The notes below the pieces were generated by a model. That model searched no databases, was not told the DNA's origin, and saw only the letters and a program-made list of their open reading frames with translations. A program made the translations under genes and the position numbers. 42,133 nt of DNA from an uncultured Erysipelotrichaceae bacterium (GTDB lineage Bacteria > Bacillota_I > Bacilli_A > Erysipelotrichales > Erysipelotrichaceae), in assembly GCA_944327135.1 (NCBI GenBank), contig CALVGQ010000058.1, positions 1-42,133 of the forward strand, in the 5' to 3' direction. The stretch's first letter is position 1, and every line of letters begins with the position of its first letter. Below are positions 26,234 through 35,059 of this stretch, piece after piece.

Positions 26234-28255
26234 TTAACGGAAGCTGCTTCCCATCATCAGCACCGTTGCATGATATTTTTTCATCACATCCATCAGGTGT
26301 TCATAGTCGGGGTTCTTAACCAACTCATCGATCATCTGACGATCATGAAAGAATCGTTCAAGCAAATGCGGAACATACTCATTTTCAAATCGCTCTGCTT
26401 CCTGGCTCACTTTTCCGCGATCCCAGTAAACAATGATCTGAGCTTTATGCAAGCCCTGATTCCATAAAATCGGCCGCTTCAAAACAAATACACCGATCGT
26501 CACTTCCTGCGTATGCGAATGCATCCCGCTCAGCAATACAACATTATCCCGCGGTCGGGAAGCCATGATTCGTTCACACTGCAGCAGATCCTGCTTCAGC
26601 CCTTCCGGATCATCCAGCACTTCACTCAGCGATGCAGCGATCATATCCATGCAAGCCTCTTCGCTGCCGACATCAACCCCAGTAAAAATCCATTCTGGGC
26701 GAAGATAATCACGCATATGAAAATCACTTCGCCGACTGCCATTGACAAAAAGACTGCGAATTGCACTTTTTGCCGATTCATCAAAAAACAATCCAATTTC
26801 AAATACCGTCAGGCTATCTGGAAGAAAATCCAGTTCTTCGGCTTTGTACGAAGTGAACAGCAGGTCATATCCACTTAAATCCTTTTCCTTAAGCTCATAC
26901 AATTCCAACACATCGATCTGCTCAATAAAACGTTCAAAATTTCGCATCAGTCGTTCCGCCATGCCCCGTCCAACACTTTTGTCCACATTGGAAACACAAC
27001 AGGCACGAATCTTTTGGAATTTCCATGGAAAGCGTCCAAACACAGGATGAATCACCATTGCCAAACGGAGAATTTCTTCCTCGCTAATCACAATTCCATA
27101 CTTTTCATTTAAATAAACAAAAGCCTGCATGGCCAACTTTTTTGCCATCAAAGAACTTTCAATCTGCACCTCACTGGAAAACTGCGTCGTATACAGGTGA
27201 TAGCGTGAGCGTGTAAATAGTCCATCCAGATGCAGCGCAATATCATCGACCAGTTTGATATCTTTGTTGATCGAGCTGAAATCATTCATCAAAGCCAGAT
27301 ACTGCACCAAGTCAAAGGCAATATCCTTGCTTTCAAGAAATCCATCACGAAACATCTCATCCTGACTCAAGGCAATACGAAACCCCACAAACCCGATGGC
27401 CAGCAAAATCACATCTTCCCGCGTGAAAGTACAATGCAAAAGCTCTGCACATTGATTCAAGACCAGCTTAGCTACATAATAGGAGTTGCGGTTGGTGAAA
27501 CGAACTACCGTAGACTCTGCATATTCCAATTGATGCCCAAGCTGATTGCGCACTGCAGAAATCAAAATCAACCGACTCAGTACCGCTAAGCTGGAAACAG
27601 AGAGATTATAGCTGATAAACATTTCCTGTAAAGAACGAATGATCATTTCGATCCGCTCCTGGATCGAACGATCAAAATGATAAAGCCGTTTGAACGTTTC
27701 CTGCTCCCCAGTACGAATCGTATTGGTAGAATAAAATCCGTACTCATAATTCAAACACAGCCGAATATCATGTTCCTCACCAACAATTTTTAAGCCATGC
27801 CGACTTTTTGAAATAATTTTCAAATGAAACGGCTCCAGAATCTCACGAGCCCGATTGATGTTCTGTTTCACACTGGTCCGGTTCATAAACAACAAATCGT
27901 CCAATTCTTCGATCTTGGTATAGCCCTGCGCACAAAGCAGATGGCGAATGACCAGATGCGTTCGATCCACCTGAACTGGATTAACGATATGATGCGGATT
28001 TTGCAGCGTTGTCGAATGAATAAACTGTTCAAACCGTTCCTGATCTGTCACTGAAAGCCAATATCCGCTGCCTGTTTTGGACTCGATCCATGCCCCCTTA
28101 TCCGCAAGAATCTGATTCAAATCATTAAGATTGTTACGAATCGTTTTACTGGAAACTCCCAGGCTATTCGCAAGAAACTGCGAACTGACCGGTTCCTTTA
28201 TTCGTCCAAGCCGATCCAGCAGCTGCAGCTGAATCGGCTGCATCTTTTCCCTCAC
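26234..28255 (-). CDS. PRD-containing transcriptional regulator (BglG/MtlR type) with EIIB- and EIIA-like domains
   Basis: 673 residues. N-terminal helix-turn-helix (about 15-50, SSQFLANSLGVSSKTIRNNL) and a second HTH-like segment (about 80-140), then two PTS regulation domains (about 195-410, with His in LGHQLEY and in ALHLDGLF), a GatB-like EIIB domain (about 418-500) and an EIIA-type C-terminus (about 520-670). Phosphorylation of PRD histidines by PTS proteins sets its activity. The HTH makes it a DNA-binding activator rather than an RNA-binding antiterminator. There is no AAA+ domain, so this is not a LevR-type sigma-54 activator. GTG start with GGGGAGG 7 nt upstream; ATG at 28243 is an alternative. 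It most likely controls its own operon. Confidence 0.9.
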   Translation of the reverse strand: MREKMQPIQLQLLDRLGRIKEPVSSQFLANSLGVSSKTIRNNLNDLNQILADKGAWIESKTGSGYWLSVTDQERFEQFIHSTTLQNPHHIVNPVQVDRTHLVIRHLLCAQGYTKIEELDDLLFMNRTSVKQNINRAREILEPFHLKIISKSRHGLKIVGEEHDIRLCLNYEYGFYSTNTIRTGEQETFKRLYHFDRSIQERIEMIIRSLQEMFISYNLSVSSLAVLSRLILISAVRNQLGHQLEYAESTVVRFTNRNSYYVAKLVLNQCAELLHCTFTREDVILLAIGFVGFRIALSQDEMFRDGFLESKDIAFDLVQYLALMNDFSSINKDIKLVDDIALHLDGLFTRSRYHLYTTQFSSEVQIESSLMAKKLAMQAFVYLNEKYGIVISEEEILRLAMVIHPVFGRFPWKFQKIRACCVSNVDKSVGRGMAERLMRNFERFIEQIDVLELYELKEKDLSGYDLLFTSYKAEELDFLPDSLTVFEIGLFFDESAKSAIRSLFVNGSRRSDFHMRDYLRPEWIFTGVDVGSEEACMDMIAASLSEVLDDPEGLKQDLLQCERIMASRPRDNVVLLSGMHSHTQEVTIGVFVLKRPILWNQGLHKAQIIVYWDRGKVSQEAERFENEYVPHLLERFFHDRQMIDELVKNPDYEHLMDVMKKYHATVLMMGSSFR

Positions 28256-28275
28256 CGTCTTACCTCCCCTTTATT

Positions 28276-29319
28276 TTAGATAGCCAAGACCTCCAAGTGC
28301 GGCTGTTGAGCAGCCCAGCTTTCAATCTCCTCCAGGGTTTTCGCATCATACACCAAAAAATCGACATAACTGTGCGCATTACCTAACGCCGCATTAATCA
28401 GCATCCCACTTTGCCGCTCGCTGAGAATCCGGTTGATTTCCTTTTCAACCACCTCTCGCTCTTGCTGTTTCTTTTCTCTGGAAACCGATGGAGCAGTTGG
28501 AAGAACCACGCTATATAATCCTACCTGAGCTGTGCGCAAAAAGCAACGGCCCAGCTGCTTTTCCTTAGGCTGTCCTTCCTCATTCAAAAGATCAAGGCAA
28601 AAACTGATTCCCTCGGTAATATCCTGACGCAAAGTCAGTTTTCGGGTCCGATAAGTATAATTTTCTGCAATAAAATAAATTTCATTTGGATCGATCCAGC
28701 CGCGTTTACGGCATTCTTTGTGCAGCTTTTCATCCAGCCGGTCCAACGAAATCCGCTCTTTCCCCCGTGCCTTCAGCTGTCCAAATCGATCCAAAAACTG
28801 AATGGATCCCAAGTATGCATCCACGGCCGTTTCTCCTAATGCATCCGTCAGCATCATATACAGCACAAGAAAGCTGTCCTGTTCACTTAATCCCTTCAAT
28901 TTTTCCGTTTTCTCAACCTTTAGATGCATCCGATGCTTTTTATCATCAAAAGACGGCACGACCTTGACTTCTTCTGGAAAAAAAGTCATTCCATCTTTAC
29001 TAAAGGTCCCCTTAAAAGCAGGGTGGCTATAATAAAAACGCCACCGCTTCTGCAATGATTCAGGAAGACGGGAACATAGATAAAAAGCCAAAATACGGCG
29101 CAGCGGATCCAGCGTCGTTGTAAGCTCAAGAATATATTCCTTGCCTGTTTTAGGCTTAGCTAGCCGAAAAGGCAGTCCAGGCAAAACCTTTTCCAGCATT
29201 TCAAGCATTATTTGATTGGCCTTTTCAAACTGCTCGCGGTCGATCAGCTGCTCCAATTCCGCATGCTGGCGGCTGAATTCCTTCATAAAAATTTCTGCAT
29301 TTTCCCGATATCGGATCAT
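28276..29319 (-). CDS. Protein of unknown function inside the mannose-family PTS operon
   Basis: 347 residues, no signal peptide or membrane segment, so cytoplasmic. I do not recognise it. It is charged, with a helical N-terminus (about 1-45), a mixed alpha/beta middle (ELTTTLDPLRRILAFYL, then WRFYYSHPAFKG, about 75-108) and a Lys/Glu-rich region near residues 280-300. Weak similarity in pattern to DUF695-like proteins cannot be checked here. Start at 29319 is chosen because GGGAG lies 7 nt upstream. It lies between EIID and the regulator, downstream of a strong hairpin, so a role tied to the transported sugar or to PTS control is likely. Confidence 0.75.
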   Translation of the reverse strand: MIRYRENAEIFMKEFSRQHAELEQLIDREQFEKANQIMLEMLEKVLPGLPFRLAKPKTGKEYILELTTTLDPLRRILAFYLCSRLPESLQKRWRFYYSHPAFKGTFSKDGMTFFPEEVKVVPSFDDKKHRMHLKVEKTEKLKGLSEQDSFLVLYMMLTDALGETAVDAYLGSIQFLDRFGQLKARGKERISLDRLDEKLHKECRKRGWIDPNEIYFIAENYTYRTRKLTLRQDITEGISFCLDLLNEEGQPKEKQLGRCFLRTAQVGLYSVVLPTAPSVSREKKQQEREVVEKEINRILSERQSGMLINAALGNAHSYVDFLVYDAKTLEEIESWAAQQPHLEVLAI

Positions 29320-29337
29320 ATGTTTCTCCCATGTGCA

Positions 29338-29369
29338 ATGAAGCACGCAGGACCTCCTGCGTGCTTCAT
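29338..29369 (-). other. Strong intercistronic hairpin between EIID and the unknown gene
   Basis: A perfect 14-pair inverted repeat (arm ATGAAGCACGCAGG) with a four-nt loop. There is no T run, so it is not a standard terminator. Such hairpins can shield the upstream mRNA from decay and lower expression of downstream genes. It would give more EIIB-EIIC-EIID than regulator and EIIA. Confidence 0.75.
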
Positions 29370-29388
29370 GATGCTCCTAACTTGATGA

Positions 29389-30186
29389 TTAAGCAAGAAT
29401 ACCAATCGCGGAAAGAACGATTGCCGCAATCAAGACGATGACAATCATCTTCCCGGAAGTCATTCCCTTACGACCCAGGCCCCAATAAATCAAAGCCACC
29501 GTGACCACATTACCAAAATGAGGAATGATCGAATCCAGCAGATCGTTGAGTGGCTGAACAACTTCACCATAGCTCATGGTAATACCAAATTTAACATTGA
29601 CCGTCGAAGCAACCAAAGCCCCTACTACCGACAAGCCAAGTACAGAAGCAGCTTCCGTAATGTGCTGCAGCTGTGCGCTACGGGTTGTAACGAAAGAAAC
29701 TCCCTGATCATACGCAACGAAGAACAATTTATAGAAAGCAAACCAGATTACCAGCTGAACGGCTTCCGCAATGACCCAGCCAACAATGCTGCCTTCCAAA
29801 GCCATATACGCTGCAATGGCACCCAGAATCGTCATGAACATGATCCAGATGATCGCATCACCGATACCAGCCAACGGTCCCATCAGCGCAGTCCGCATTT
29901 CTACAGCCTGTTTTGTTGCATCCGGATCTTTTGTCGATTCGATCGCAATGCAGGCTCCCAAAATGATATTTCCCATCCAAGGATGCGTATTATAGAATTT
30001 GAAATGGTCTTTGTATTTTTCAGCCAGCACATCAGCATCGCCATCATAGATCTTTTCCATTGCTGGATGAATAGAGTAGACCCAGCCTCCAGACTGCATC
30101 GTTTCATAGTTAAACGGAGACTGACGGGTGAAGATATAACGGTTCAAGCACCGCCGCAGATCTTTTTTAGTCAATACATTACTCAT
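29389..30186 (-). CDS. PTS mannose-family EIID membrane component
   Basis: 265 residues. The soluble N-terminal half has FNYETMQSGGWVYSIHP, typical of EIID; membrane segments follow in the C-terminal half, ending in a hydrophobic tail. EIID works with EIIC to move the sugar across the membrane during phosphorylation. The start at 30186 follows GGAGGTG by 6 nt and overlaps the EIIC stop by 8 nt. Confidence 0.95.
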   Translation of the reverse strand: MSNVLTKKDLRRCLNRYIFTRQSPFNYETMQSGGWVYSIHPAMEKIYDGDADVLAEKYKDHFKFYNTHPWMGNIILGACIAIESTKDPDATKQAVEMRTALMGPLAGIGDAIIWIMFMTILGAIAAYMALEGSIVGWVIAEAVQLVIWFAFYKLFFVAYDQGVSFVTTRSAQLQHITEAASVLGLSVVGALVASTVNVKFGITMSYGEVVQPLNDLLDSIIPHFGNVVTVALIYWGLGRKGMTSGKMIVIVLIAAIVLSAIGILA

Positions 30187-30955
30187 CGTAGTCACCTCCG
30201 TTAGAAACTGCAGGAGCAGCACTGCCCTTTTCCAATCCTTTGTAAACCATATAAGCTGCTACAAAAGCGAACAAAGAAATGGCAACCATGGACAGTCCCA
30301 GATAAGAAGCTGCCGCAAAACCGAAAATCATGAAGACACCATACTCGCGAATCGGCAGATATTTCATCAGGATCGCAAAACCAACTGCTGGCAGCATGCC
30401 TGCCGCAGTATTCAATCCTTTAATCAGCCAAGGCGGCATATTGGCCAGCAGCGTGGTAATGATTCCAGAACCCACGGTCATAACCAACAGGATCGGCAAA
30501 GTATACAGCGTAGCCCGGAAAATATTCCAGCCATGAGCCCAAATGCCCATCTTGTCAAACTGATGTTTTTCGGCGCAGTCCATCTGTTTATGAATAAAGA
30601 AGGAACCGCTCATTTTTGCCAAGATATCAAACTGAGTTCCCAGTGTCGCTACTGGAATTCCCGTTGCCAGACCAGCTTCTACACCGCCGCCTGTTGCAAT
30701 CGCAAACACGGTTCCAACAACCGTTCCCATAGCATAATCAGGAACAGAAGATCCACCGTAACCACCGACACCAAGACCCATCAGACACAACGTTCCGCCG
30801 ACGGTCAAACCTGTTGTAACATCGCCCATGATCAAGCCGGTAACAAATCCATGCAGTACCGCCACACCATAGCTGAAGAGCTGAACACTCATTCCGATCA
30901 CGGTGAATCCCCACATCCACGCGCAGACCAGAAGGACCTGAATTGGAGTAAACAT
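30179..30955 (-). CDS. PTS mannose-family EIIC membrane permease
   Basis: 258 residues with about eight membrane segments and the glycine-rich family stretch GVGGYGGSSVPDYAMG. It forms the sugar channel with EIID. AAGGAAG precedes the ATG, 40 nt after EIIB. Specificity (mannose, sorbose, fructose, N-acetylgalactosamine or another sugar) cannot be decided; no sugar-metabolism enzyme is in the operon to guide it. Confidence 0.95.
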   Translation of the reverse strand: MFTPIQVLLVCAWMWGFTVIGMSVQLFSYGVAVLHGFVTGLIMGDVTTGLTVGGTLCLMGLGVGGYGGSSVPDYAMGTVVGTVFAIATGGGVEAGLATGIPVATLGTQFDILAKMSGSFFIHKQMDCAEKHQFDKMGIWAHGWNIFRATLYTLPILLVMTVGSGIITTLLANMPPWLIKGLNTAAGMLPAVGFAILMKYLPIREYGVFMIFGFAAASYLGLSMVAISLFAFVAAYMVYKGLEKGSAAPAVSNGGDYDE

Positions 30956-30995
30956 TTTTCTCTTCCTTTCTTATCAAATTGATTGGATGAAACTG

Positions 30996-31496
30996 TTAAT
31001 CAAGAACTTCCTTGCAGACTTTTACAGGATCATCTGTTTTGAATTGACAGGTTACCTGAATTCCAGCATCCCGCATTTCACGAAGCATTGCCTTCTCCTC
31101 GGCATTGACGCGGACTGTCTTGTCCAGCACCGTCGTTTCCCCAGTATTCTGAGTAACATTTCCAAGATTGACCCGGGCAAATTTTACCCCGGCTTTGTAC
31201 AAGGCATAAATGTCCTGAATCTCACGTCCAACAACAAAAACCCGTTGGCCGACGTAGTTTCCGTTGTTGATGTTTGCAGCGGCCTTTTCTGGCGCAAGCA
31301 CGGACAGACTAACTCCTGCCGGAGTCGACATCTTCAGCGTACTGCGAATCACCTGATTGTTCGAAGCATTCTCGTTTACAACCATTGCTCGAGTGCAACG
31401 ATTTTCCGGAATCCACATCGTCGCAACGATTCCATGGACCATTCGATCATCTACCCGAACATCAACAATACCACTGCTCTGCAGATACTCATTCAT
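30996..31496 (-). CDS. PTS mannose-family EIIB component
   Basis: 166 residues, EIIB-Man/Sor fold. The phosphorylated His21 sits in VRVDDRMVHGIV; most relatives have HGQV, so Ile replaces Gln after the active-site His-Gly. A helical N-terminal extension of about ten residues precedes the domain. ATG at 31496 is preceded by AGGAG 11 nt away; a TTG at 31505 would touch the ribosome site and is less likely. First gene of the operon. Confidence 0.92.
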   Translation of the reverse strand: MNEYLQSSGIVDVRVDDRMVHGIVATMWIPENRCTRAMVVNENASNNQVIRSTLKMSTPAGVSLSVLAPEKAAANINNGNYVGQRVFVVGREIQDIYALYKAGVKFARVNLGNVTQNTGETTVLDKTVRVNAEEKAMLREMRDAGIQVTCQFKTDDPVKVCKEVLD

Positions 31497-31524
31497 AAAA
31501 AACAATCTCCTTTCATATCAATCA

Positions 31525-31538
31525 AATATGCATATTTA
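31525..31538. promoter_or_regulatory. Palindromic operator-like site in the PTS leader
   Basis: AAATATGCATATTT is a perfect 14-bp palindrome just downstream of the predicted transcription start. It could bind a dimeric regulator, but AT-rich palindromes also arise by chance. Confidence 0.35.
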
Positions 31539-31550
31539 TCTGACAGGATT

Positions 31551-31579
31551 ATTATAACCGCTTACATTTATGATTTACA
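31551..31579 (-). promoter_or_regulatory. Promoter of the PTS operon with overlapping cre-like site
   Basis: Minus-strand -10 TATAAT (31551-31556) with a weak -35 TGTAAA (31574-31579) at 17 nt, as expected for an activator-dependent promoter. TGTAAGCGGTTATA (31553-31566) matches the CcpA cre consensus TGWNANCGNTNWCA at all but one fixed position and overlaps the -10, suggesting carbon catabolite repression. Confidence 0.55.
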
Positions 31580-31644
31580 GCAGTTCAATTTCCACTTGAA
31601 TTTATCCTTTTCCGTCCTCTTTTCACTAGAAATGCTCTAAATTC

Positions 31645-31659
31645 TGTGATTTCATCACA
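31645..31659. promoter_or_regulatory. Inverted repeat TGTGAT-N3-ATCACA upstream of the PTS promoter
   Basis: A perfect six-base inverted repeat with a three-nt spacer, about 107 bp upstream of the start site. It resembles CRP/FNR-family sites but its spacing is one nt shorter than the classic TGTGA-N6-TCACA. It may also be a PRD-activator site. The rest of 31580-31772 is AT-rich with no gene seen. Confidence 0.4.
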
Positions 31660-31772
31660 TAAAGTCAAAATATTTCCATATTATTATTCCTTTTTTGTGA
31701 AAAAATAAGAATTCAATTTATTCATTTGCTTCAATTTTCCGGATTTTCTTATTTTTTTTCCTTTAACAGCAT

Positions 31773-31801
31773 AAAAAAAGCACTCATTTTTAAATAAGTG
31801 C
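31773..31801 (-). terminator. Terminator after the ceramidase-like gene
   Basis: Minus-strand GCACTTATTT and AAATGAGTGC pair with one wobble, followed by seven T. It lies 16 nt past the stop codon. Confidence 0.85.
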
Positions 31802-31816
31802 CTTCATCGTATTCCA

Positions 31817-33043
31817 TCAAAATAAGTTCTGAATCAGTTTCGCCACATATTCCTCGGCCTGGCCGCGCTTGAGCTGAGTTGAGATGCCATCATGGCCCCC
31901 ATTAAACTCGCTTGCTTCCACGACATAGGTGCTGCTTCCATTAGCGTATCCCCAAACCAAGCAAAGCTTGGCATTGGAGCTGCGTTTGATCTGACGGCCA
32001 AAAGCGCTAGCCAACTCACATGGAAGGATAACCAGTTCCCATTCTCCTAGCCGAAGAATGGTGCTGTTCAAGCACAGATGAACATGCTTCTGAGCCAGCT
32101 TGCGTTTGTATCCGGCAATCTCTGAAAGCAGCCATTTCCGCGCATCAAATTCGGTCACCGTTGTCAGCTGTGCTTCCAGCTTAGCCAGCGCAGCGCTTAA
32201 CGCTGCCTCATCATTTTCATAGTCAACTTCAAAAGGAACCTCGTGAATCTGAACCGGCGTCAAGGCTAAAGCCGCGCCATCCTTAAATCCGCCAACATGC
32301 GCTGCGATTCCTGAAGTGATTCGTTTCAGCTCCTGAAAATCATTGCCATGACGATACAACCGATTGGAAATATCGCCAGCATTGCCATTGCTCATCAAAG
32401 GTTCAACCCCAAGATAAGGCTTCAGCTCCCGCCGAACATTACCCAAAAGATCAGCACTGAGCCTTGTTTCCAACGGATTCATCACAGTAGAATGACAAGA
32501 CATGTTTACAAAGGCAGCCACTACCTGACCTTGTTCATCCCGAAATTCCAGATCGGTAATCACTTCATCTCCTGCTTTATCCAAACCATTGCGGTTGCCA
32601 TAGAACCCTTTGACCTCTCCTTGACGAACCACCGCCGTAGCAAACGGCTTCCACTGTCCCGATGCTTCTTCAATCGCTTCCATGGTCTGTTCAAATACAA
32701 AATCCTCATAACGGCAATCTTCTTCTGACTTTCCTCCGGTAAAGCCAGCCATTCCAAAATAAGGACCGGTATGCGTATGCGTTACACTGAATACCGTCAG
32801 CGCTGGCAAAATTCCCCAGCGCTGCTGGACGGCCTCCTTAATTCGAGCAACAAATTCAAAACTAACCCCAATCACATCGGCATTAATAAAGCAGCAGCGC
32901 GTTCCTTCCAGATTCAACAGCAGTACATGCACTTCCAACTCATCATGGACCCCCGTGGATTTTTCTGTCCGCATGGCATGACCGGCAATCGCTACAGAGC
33001 CGGAAGGCGTAATGAACCGAGCACTTTTTGCAACCTCAAACAT
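31817..33043 (-). CDS. Neutral/alkaline ceramidase-like N-terminal-domain protein
   Basis: 408 residues resembling the catalytic domain of neutral ceramidases: zinc-binding SVTHTHTGP (His89, His91), the NMSCHSTVMNP stretch (about 180-190) and NGNAGDIS, the site near the family's catalytic serine. It lacks a signal peptide and the C-terminal Ig-like domain, so it is probably cytoplasmic and acts on an amide other than extracellular ceramide. AGGAGG precedes the ATG, which overlaps the upstream HAD gene by 8 nt. True substrate unknown. Confidence 0.8.
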   Translation of the reverse strand: MFEVAKSARFITPSGSVAIAGHAMRTEKSTGVHDELEVHVLLLNLEGTRCCFINADVIGVSFEFVARIKEAVQQRWGILPALTVFSVTHTHTGPYFGMAGFTGGKSEEDCRYEDFVFEQTMEAIEEASGQWKPFATAVVRQGEVKGFYGNRNGLDKAGDEVITDLEFRDEQGQVVAAFVNMSCHSTVMNPLETRLSADLLGNVRRELKPYLGVEPLMSNGNAGDISNRLYRHGNDFQELKRITSGIAAHVGGFKDGAALALTPVQIHEVPFEVDYENDEAALSAALAKLEAQLTTVTEFDARKWLLSEIAGYKRKLAQKHVHLCLNSTILRLGEWELVILPCELASAFGRQIKRSSNAKLCLVWGYANGSSTYVVEASEFNGGHDGISTQLKRGQAEEYVAKLIQNLF

Positions 33044-33857
33044 CTTCTCTTCCTCCTAAAATTGTTCTTTCTATTTCATAGGCAACGCCATCCTCATCGT
33101 TGCTTAATGTCATTCGCATCGCCGCTTTTTGAACAGATGGAAGCGCATTGGCCATGGCAACAAACGGATACTTTTGAGCCATCTTCAAGTCATTCTGACC
33201 ATCTCCCATCACCAAAACTTCCTGTTTTTCTAAACCAAGCCGTTCACAGATATGATCGACCCCCAAAACTTTATCCATGCCTTTCGGCACCAGCTCAATG
33301 CAATTGGCATTCACGACCATCACCTGTGCTGCCTCCTGAATGCGCTTTTGCAGACGATCTTTCAGCTGCTCAGCATCCTTTCTTTCCGTGCTGATAAACA
33401 GTCCGATCTTATCCAGATCCTCTTCCATTTCAAAATAACCAGTCATCTCGTTATAACGACGGCTTTCCTTTTCCGGATGATATTTTGAGCCGCCCGTTGG
33501 AGAATAAAACATGCTGATCTGATTGTTATGGGCAAAGACCTCAAGCTGTTCTTCCTGAGCCAGCTTCATGACCTGACGGCAAACAGCTAAGGGGATCTTG
33601 GCGCCTTTAGTCAGCGTTTTTGTACTAAAATCATACAAATCCTGTCCATTATTGCCAATCACAAAGCCCTGATAGCGTTCCAGACCGATCGTATCACACA
33701 GCTCCTTCAAAATGAAGAAACTGCGTCCGCTGGCCACAGCCACACGAACCTGTTTCTGACGCTGAGCAGCCAGCACAGCCATGCGATTCCGTTCGCTGAT
33801 CTGCGCTGATGAATTAAACAGCGTACCATCCAGATCCAAAACTAATAAACGAACCAT
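33036..33857 (-). CDS. Cof-type HAD-superfamily phosphatase
   Basis: 273 residues, HAD subfamily IIB: LVLDLDGTLF (Asp8, Asp10), VAVASGRS (motif II), NANCIELVPKGMDK (motif III Lys) and VMGDGQNDLKM (motif IV). Distinct from the HAD gene at 24812-25663. The start at 33857 is preceded by AAGGGAG and follows the TATAAT box at 33898-33903; the longer reading to 33908 would begin upstream of the transcript. Coupled to the ceramidase-like gene, so they may act in one salvage pathway. Confidence 0.9.
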   Translation of the reverse strand: MVRLLVLDLDGTLFNSSAQISERNRMAVLAAQRQKQVRVAVASGRSFFILKELCDTIGLERYQGFVIGNNGQDLYDFSTKTLTKGAKIPLAVCRQVMKLAQEEQLEVFAHNNQISMFYSPTGGSKYHPEKESRRYNEMTGYFEMEEDLDKIGLFISTERKDAEQLKDRLQKRIQEAAQVMVVNANCIELVPKGMDKVLGVDHICERLGLEKQEVLVMGDGQNDLKMAQKYPFVAMANALPSVQKAAMRMTLSNDEDGVAYEIERTILGGREDV

Positions 33858-33897
33858 CTCTTCACTCCCTTCTTTCGCTGGAATCCTTTTCTTTTCC

Positions 33898-33903
33898 ATT
33901 ATA
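33898..33903 (-). promoter_or_regulatory. -10 element of the HAD/ceramidase-like operon
   Basis: Consensus TATAAT on the minus strand with a poor -35 (TTTAAT) at 17 nt. It supports the internal ATG at 33857 as the true start. Confidence 0.5.
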
Positions 33904-33985
33904 GTCAAATCCCTGCAAAATTAAAATAAATAAACCTTCCAGAAAATTATAGACTCAAAATGATCCAATAGATTACAAGATTCTG

Positions 33986-35059
33986 CTAAAGCAGCTGCTG
34001 CAGCCGCGGAAGAATCCACTCTAACAGCGTTCGATACCCGCATTCTCCGTCCTTCACATAGCAGATCTGCTGCCTTGGGCATCCGCCATGACAGAACAAA
34101 CGGTACGGACAAGCCTCACACTCAGGCTGCTCTGCCAGTCCCTGATTTAAAAAGCGCTGGGCTGCGGCGGACTCACGCATCGCTTCTAACGTATCGTTTT
34201 GAATGTTGCCGATCCGATGCTCATCCAATCCATAAAAATCACATGGATAAACGCTGCCATCCGCTTCGATCACATACTGGATAAAGCACCGGCCGATCAT
34301 CCCGCACTGATAAGGCGGCCGTCCGCTCAGCATCTCCAACAAATTGCTGAAAAGATTCACCTCAAGCATCCGTCCCCTTAACACATCCTCGAACCAGCAA
34401 TCAAAAAACTCAGAAAAGAAAGAAGCATACAAAGACGGAGTCAAAGCCTCGTCATCTTGTTTTGCCAACGGCGGAAGACAAGGAATCAGCTGAACAAATT
34501 GAAAATGGTGGCTTTGATAATAACGATACAAAGCCCGCGGTGACTGGGCCAAAGAGCGAGTAACAACGGTCAGGATGTTCACATCGACCTGTTTTTTCCT
34601 AAGCAAAGAAATTCCTCGCAAAACCTGAAAGGTCACTCCTTTTCCAGCCGCATCCACCCGAAACCGATCCATGTTGGTCTGATAGCCATCCAAGGAAACT
34701 CCAACCAAAAAATGATGACGGTGAAAAAAATCAGCCCACTTTTCATCGATCAGCGTCCCATTGGTCTGCAAGGCATAACGAATTTCCTGATTCGTTCGAA
34801 GCTGCTCCACTTTCTTAACAAATTGCTCAAACCAAGGCAGCCCAGCCAAAGTCGGCTCTCCACCTTGAAAGCTAAAAACGATCGAGCCTTGATCCAAACT
34901 AGTCAGGACCCTTTGGATCAGGATCGTCTGCACTTCTTCGCTCATGATCCCATAGTTTGCCTGCTGACGGTTCTGACTGACATCCGCATAAAAACAATAG
35001 CGGCAACGAAGATTACAGCTGCTGCTGGCCGGTTTGATCATGACAGAAAGCTGCTTCAT
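33986..35059 (-). CDS. Radical SAM/SPASM enzyme of the anaerobic sulfatase-maturating (anSME) type
   Basis: 357 residues. Cys15, Cys19 and Cys22 (CNLRCRYC) bind the radical SAM cluster; QGGEPTLAG is the SAM motif. The C-terminal SPASM cysteines lie in CGMIGRC and in PECEACPYRLFCHGGCPR and bind two auxiliary clusters. anSMEs turn a Ser or Cys in sulfatases into formylglycine; related enzymes modify peptides. No sulfatase and no short precursor peptide is recognised nearby, so the target is unknown. Purple GGGGG-rich site before the ATG. It appears to be a single-gene unit. Confidence 0.88.
   Translation of the reverse strand: MKQLSVMIKPASSSCNLRCRYCFYADVSQNRQQANYGIMSEEVQTILIQRVLTSLDQGSIVFSFQGGEPTLAGLPWFEQFVKKVEQLRTNQEIRYALQTNGTLIDEKWADFFHRHHFLVGVSLDGYQTNMDRFRVDAAGKGVTFQVLRGISLLRKKQVDVNILTVVTRSLAQSPRALYRYYQSHHFQFVQLIPCLPPLAKQDDEALTPSLYASFFSEFFDCWFEDVLRGRMLEVNLFSNLLEMLSGRPPYQCGMIGRCFIQYVIEADGSVYPCDFYGLDEHRIGNIQNDTLEAMRESAAAQRFLNQGLAEQPECEACPYRLFCHGGCPRQQICYVKDGECGYRTLLEWILPRLQQLL

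Noticed and set aside
31497-31816. Sigma-54 promoter for the mannose-family PTS
   Set aside because: No GG-N10-GC element is seen, and the operon's regulator lacks the AAA+ domain of LevR-type activators.
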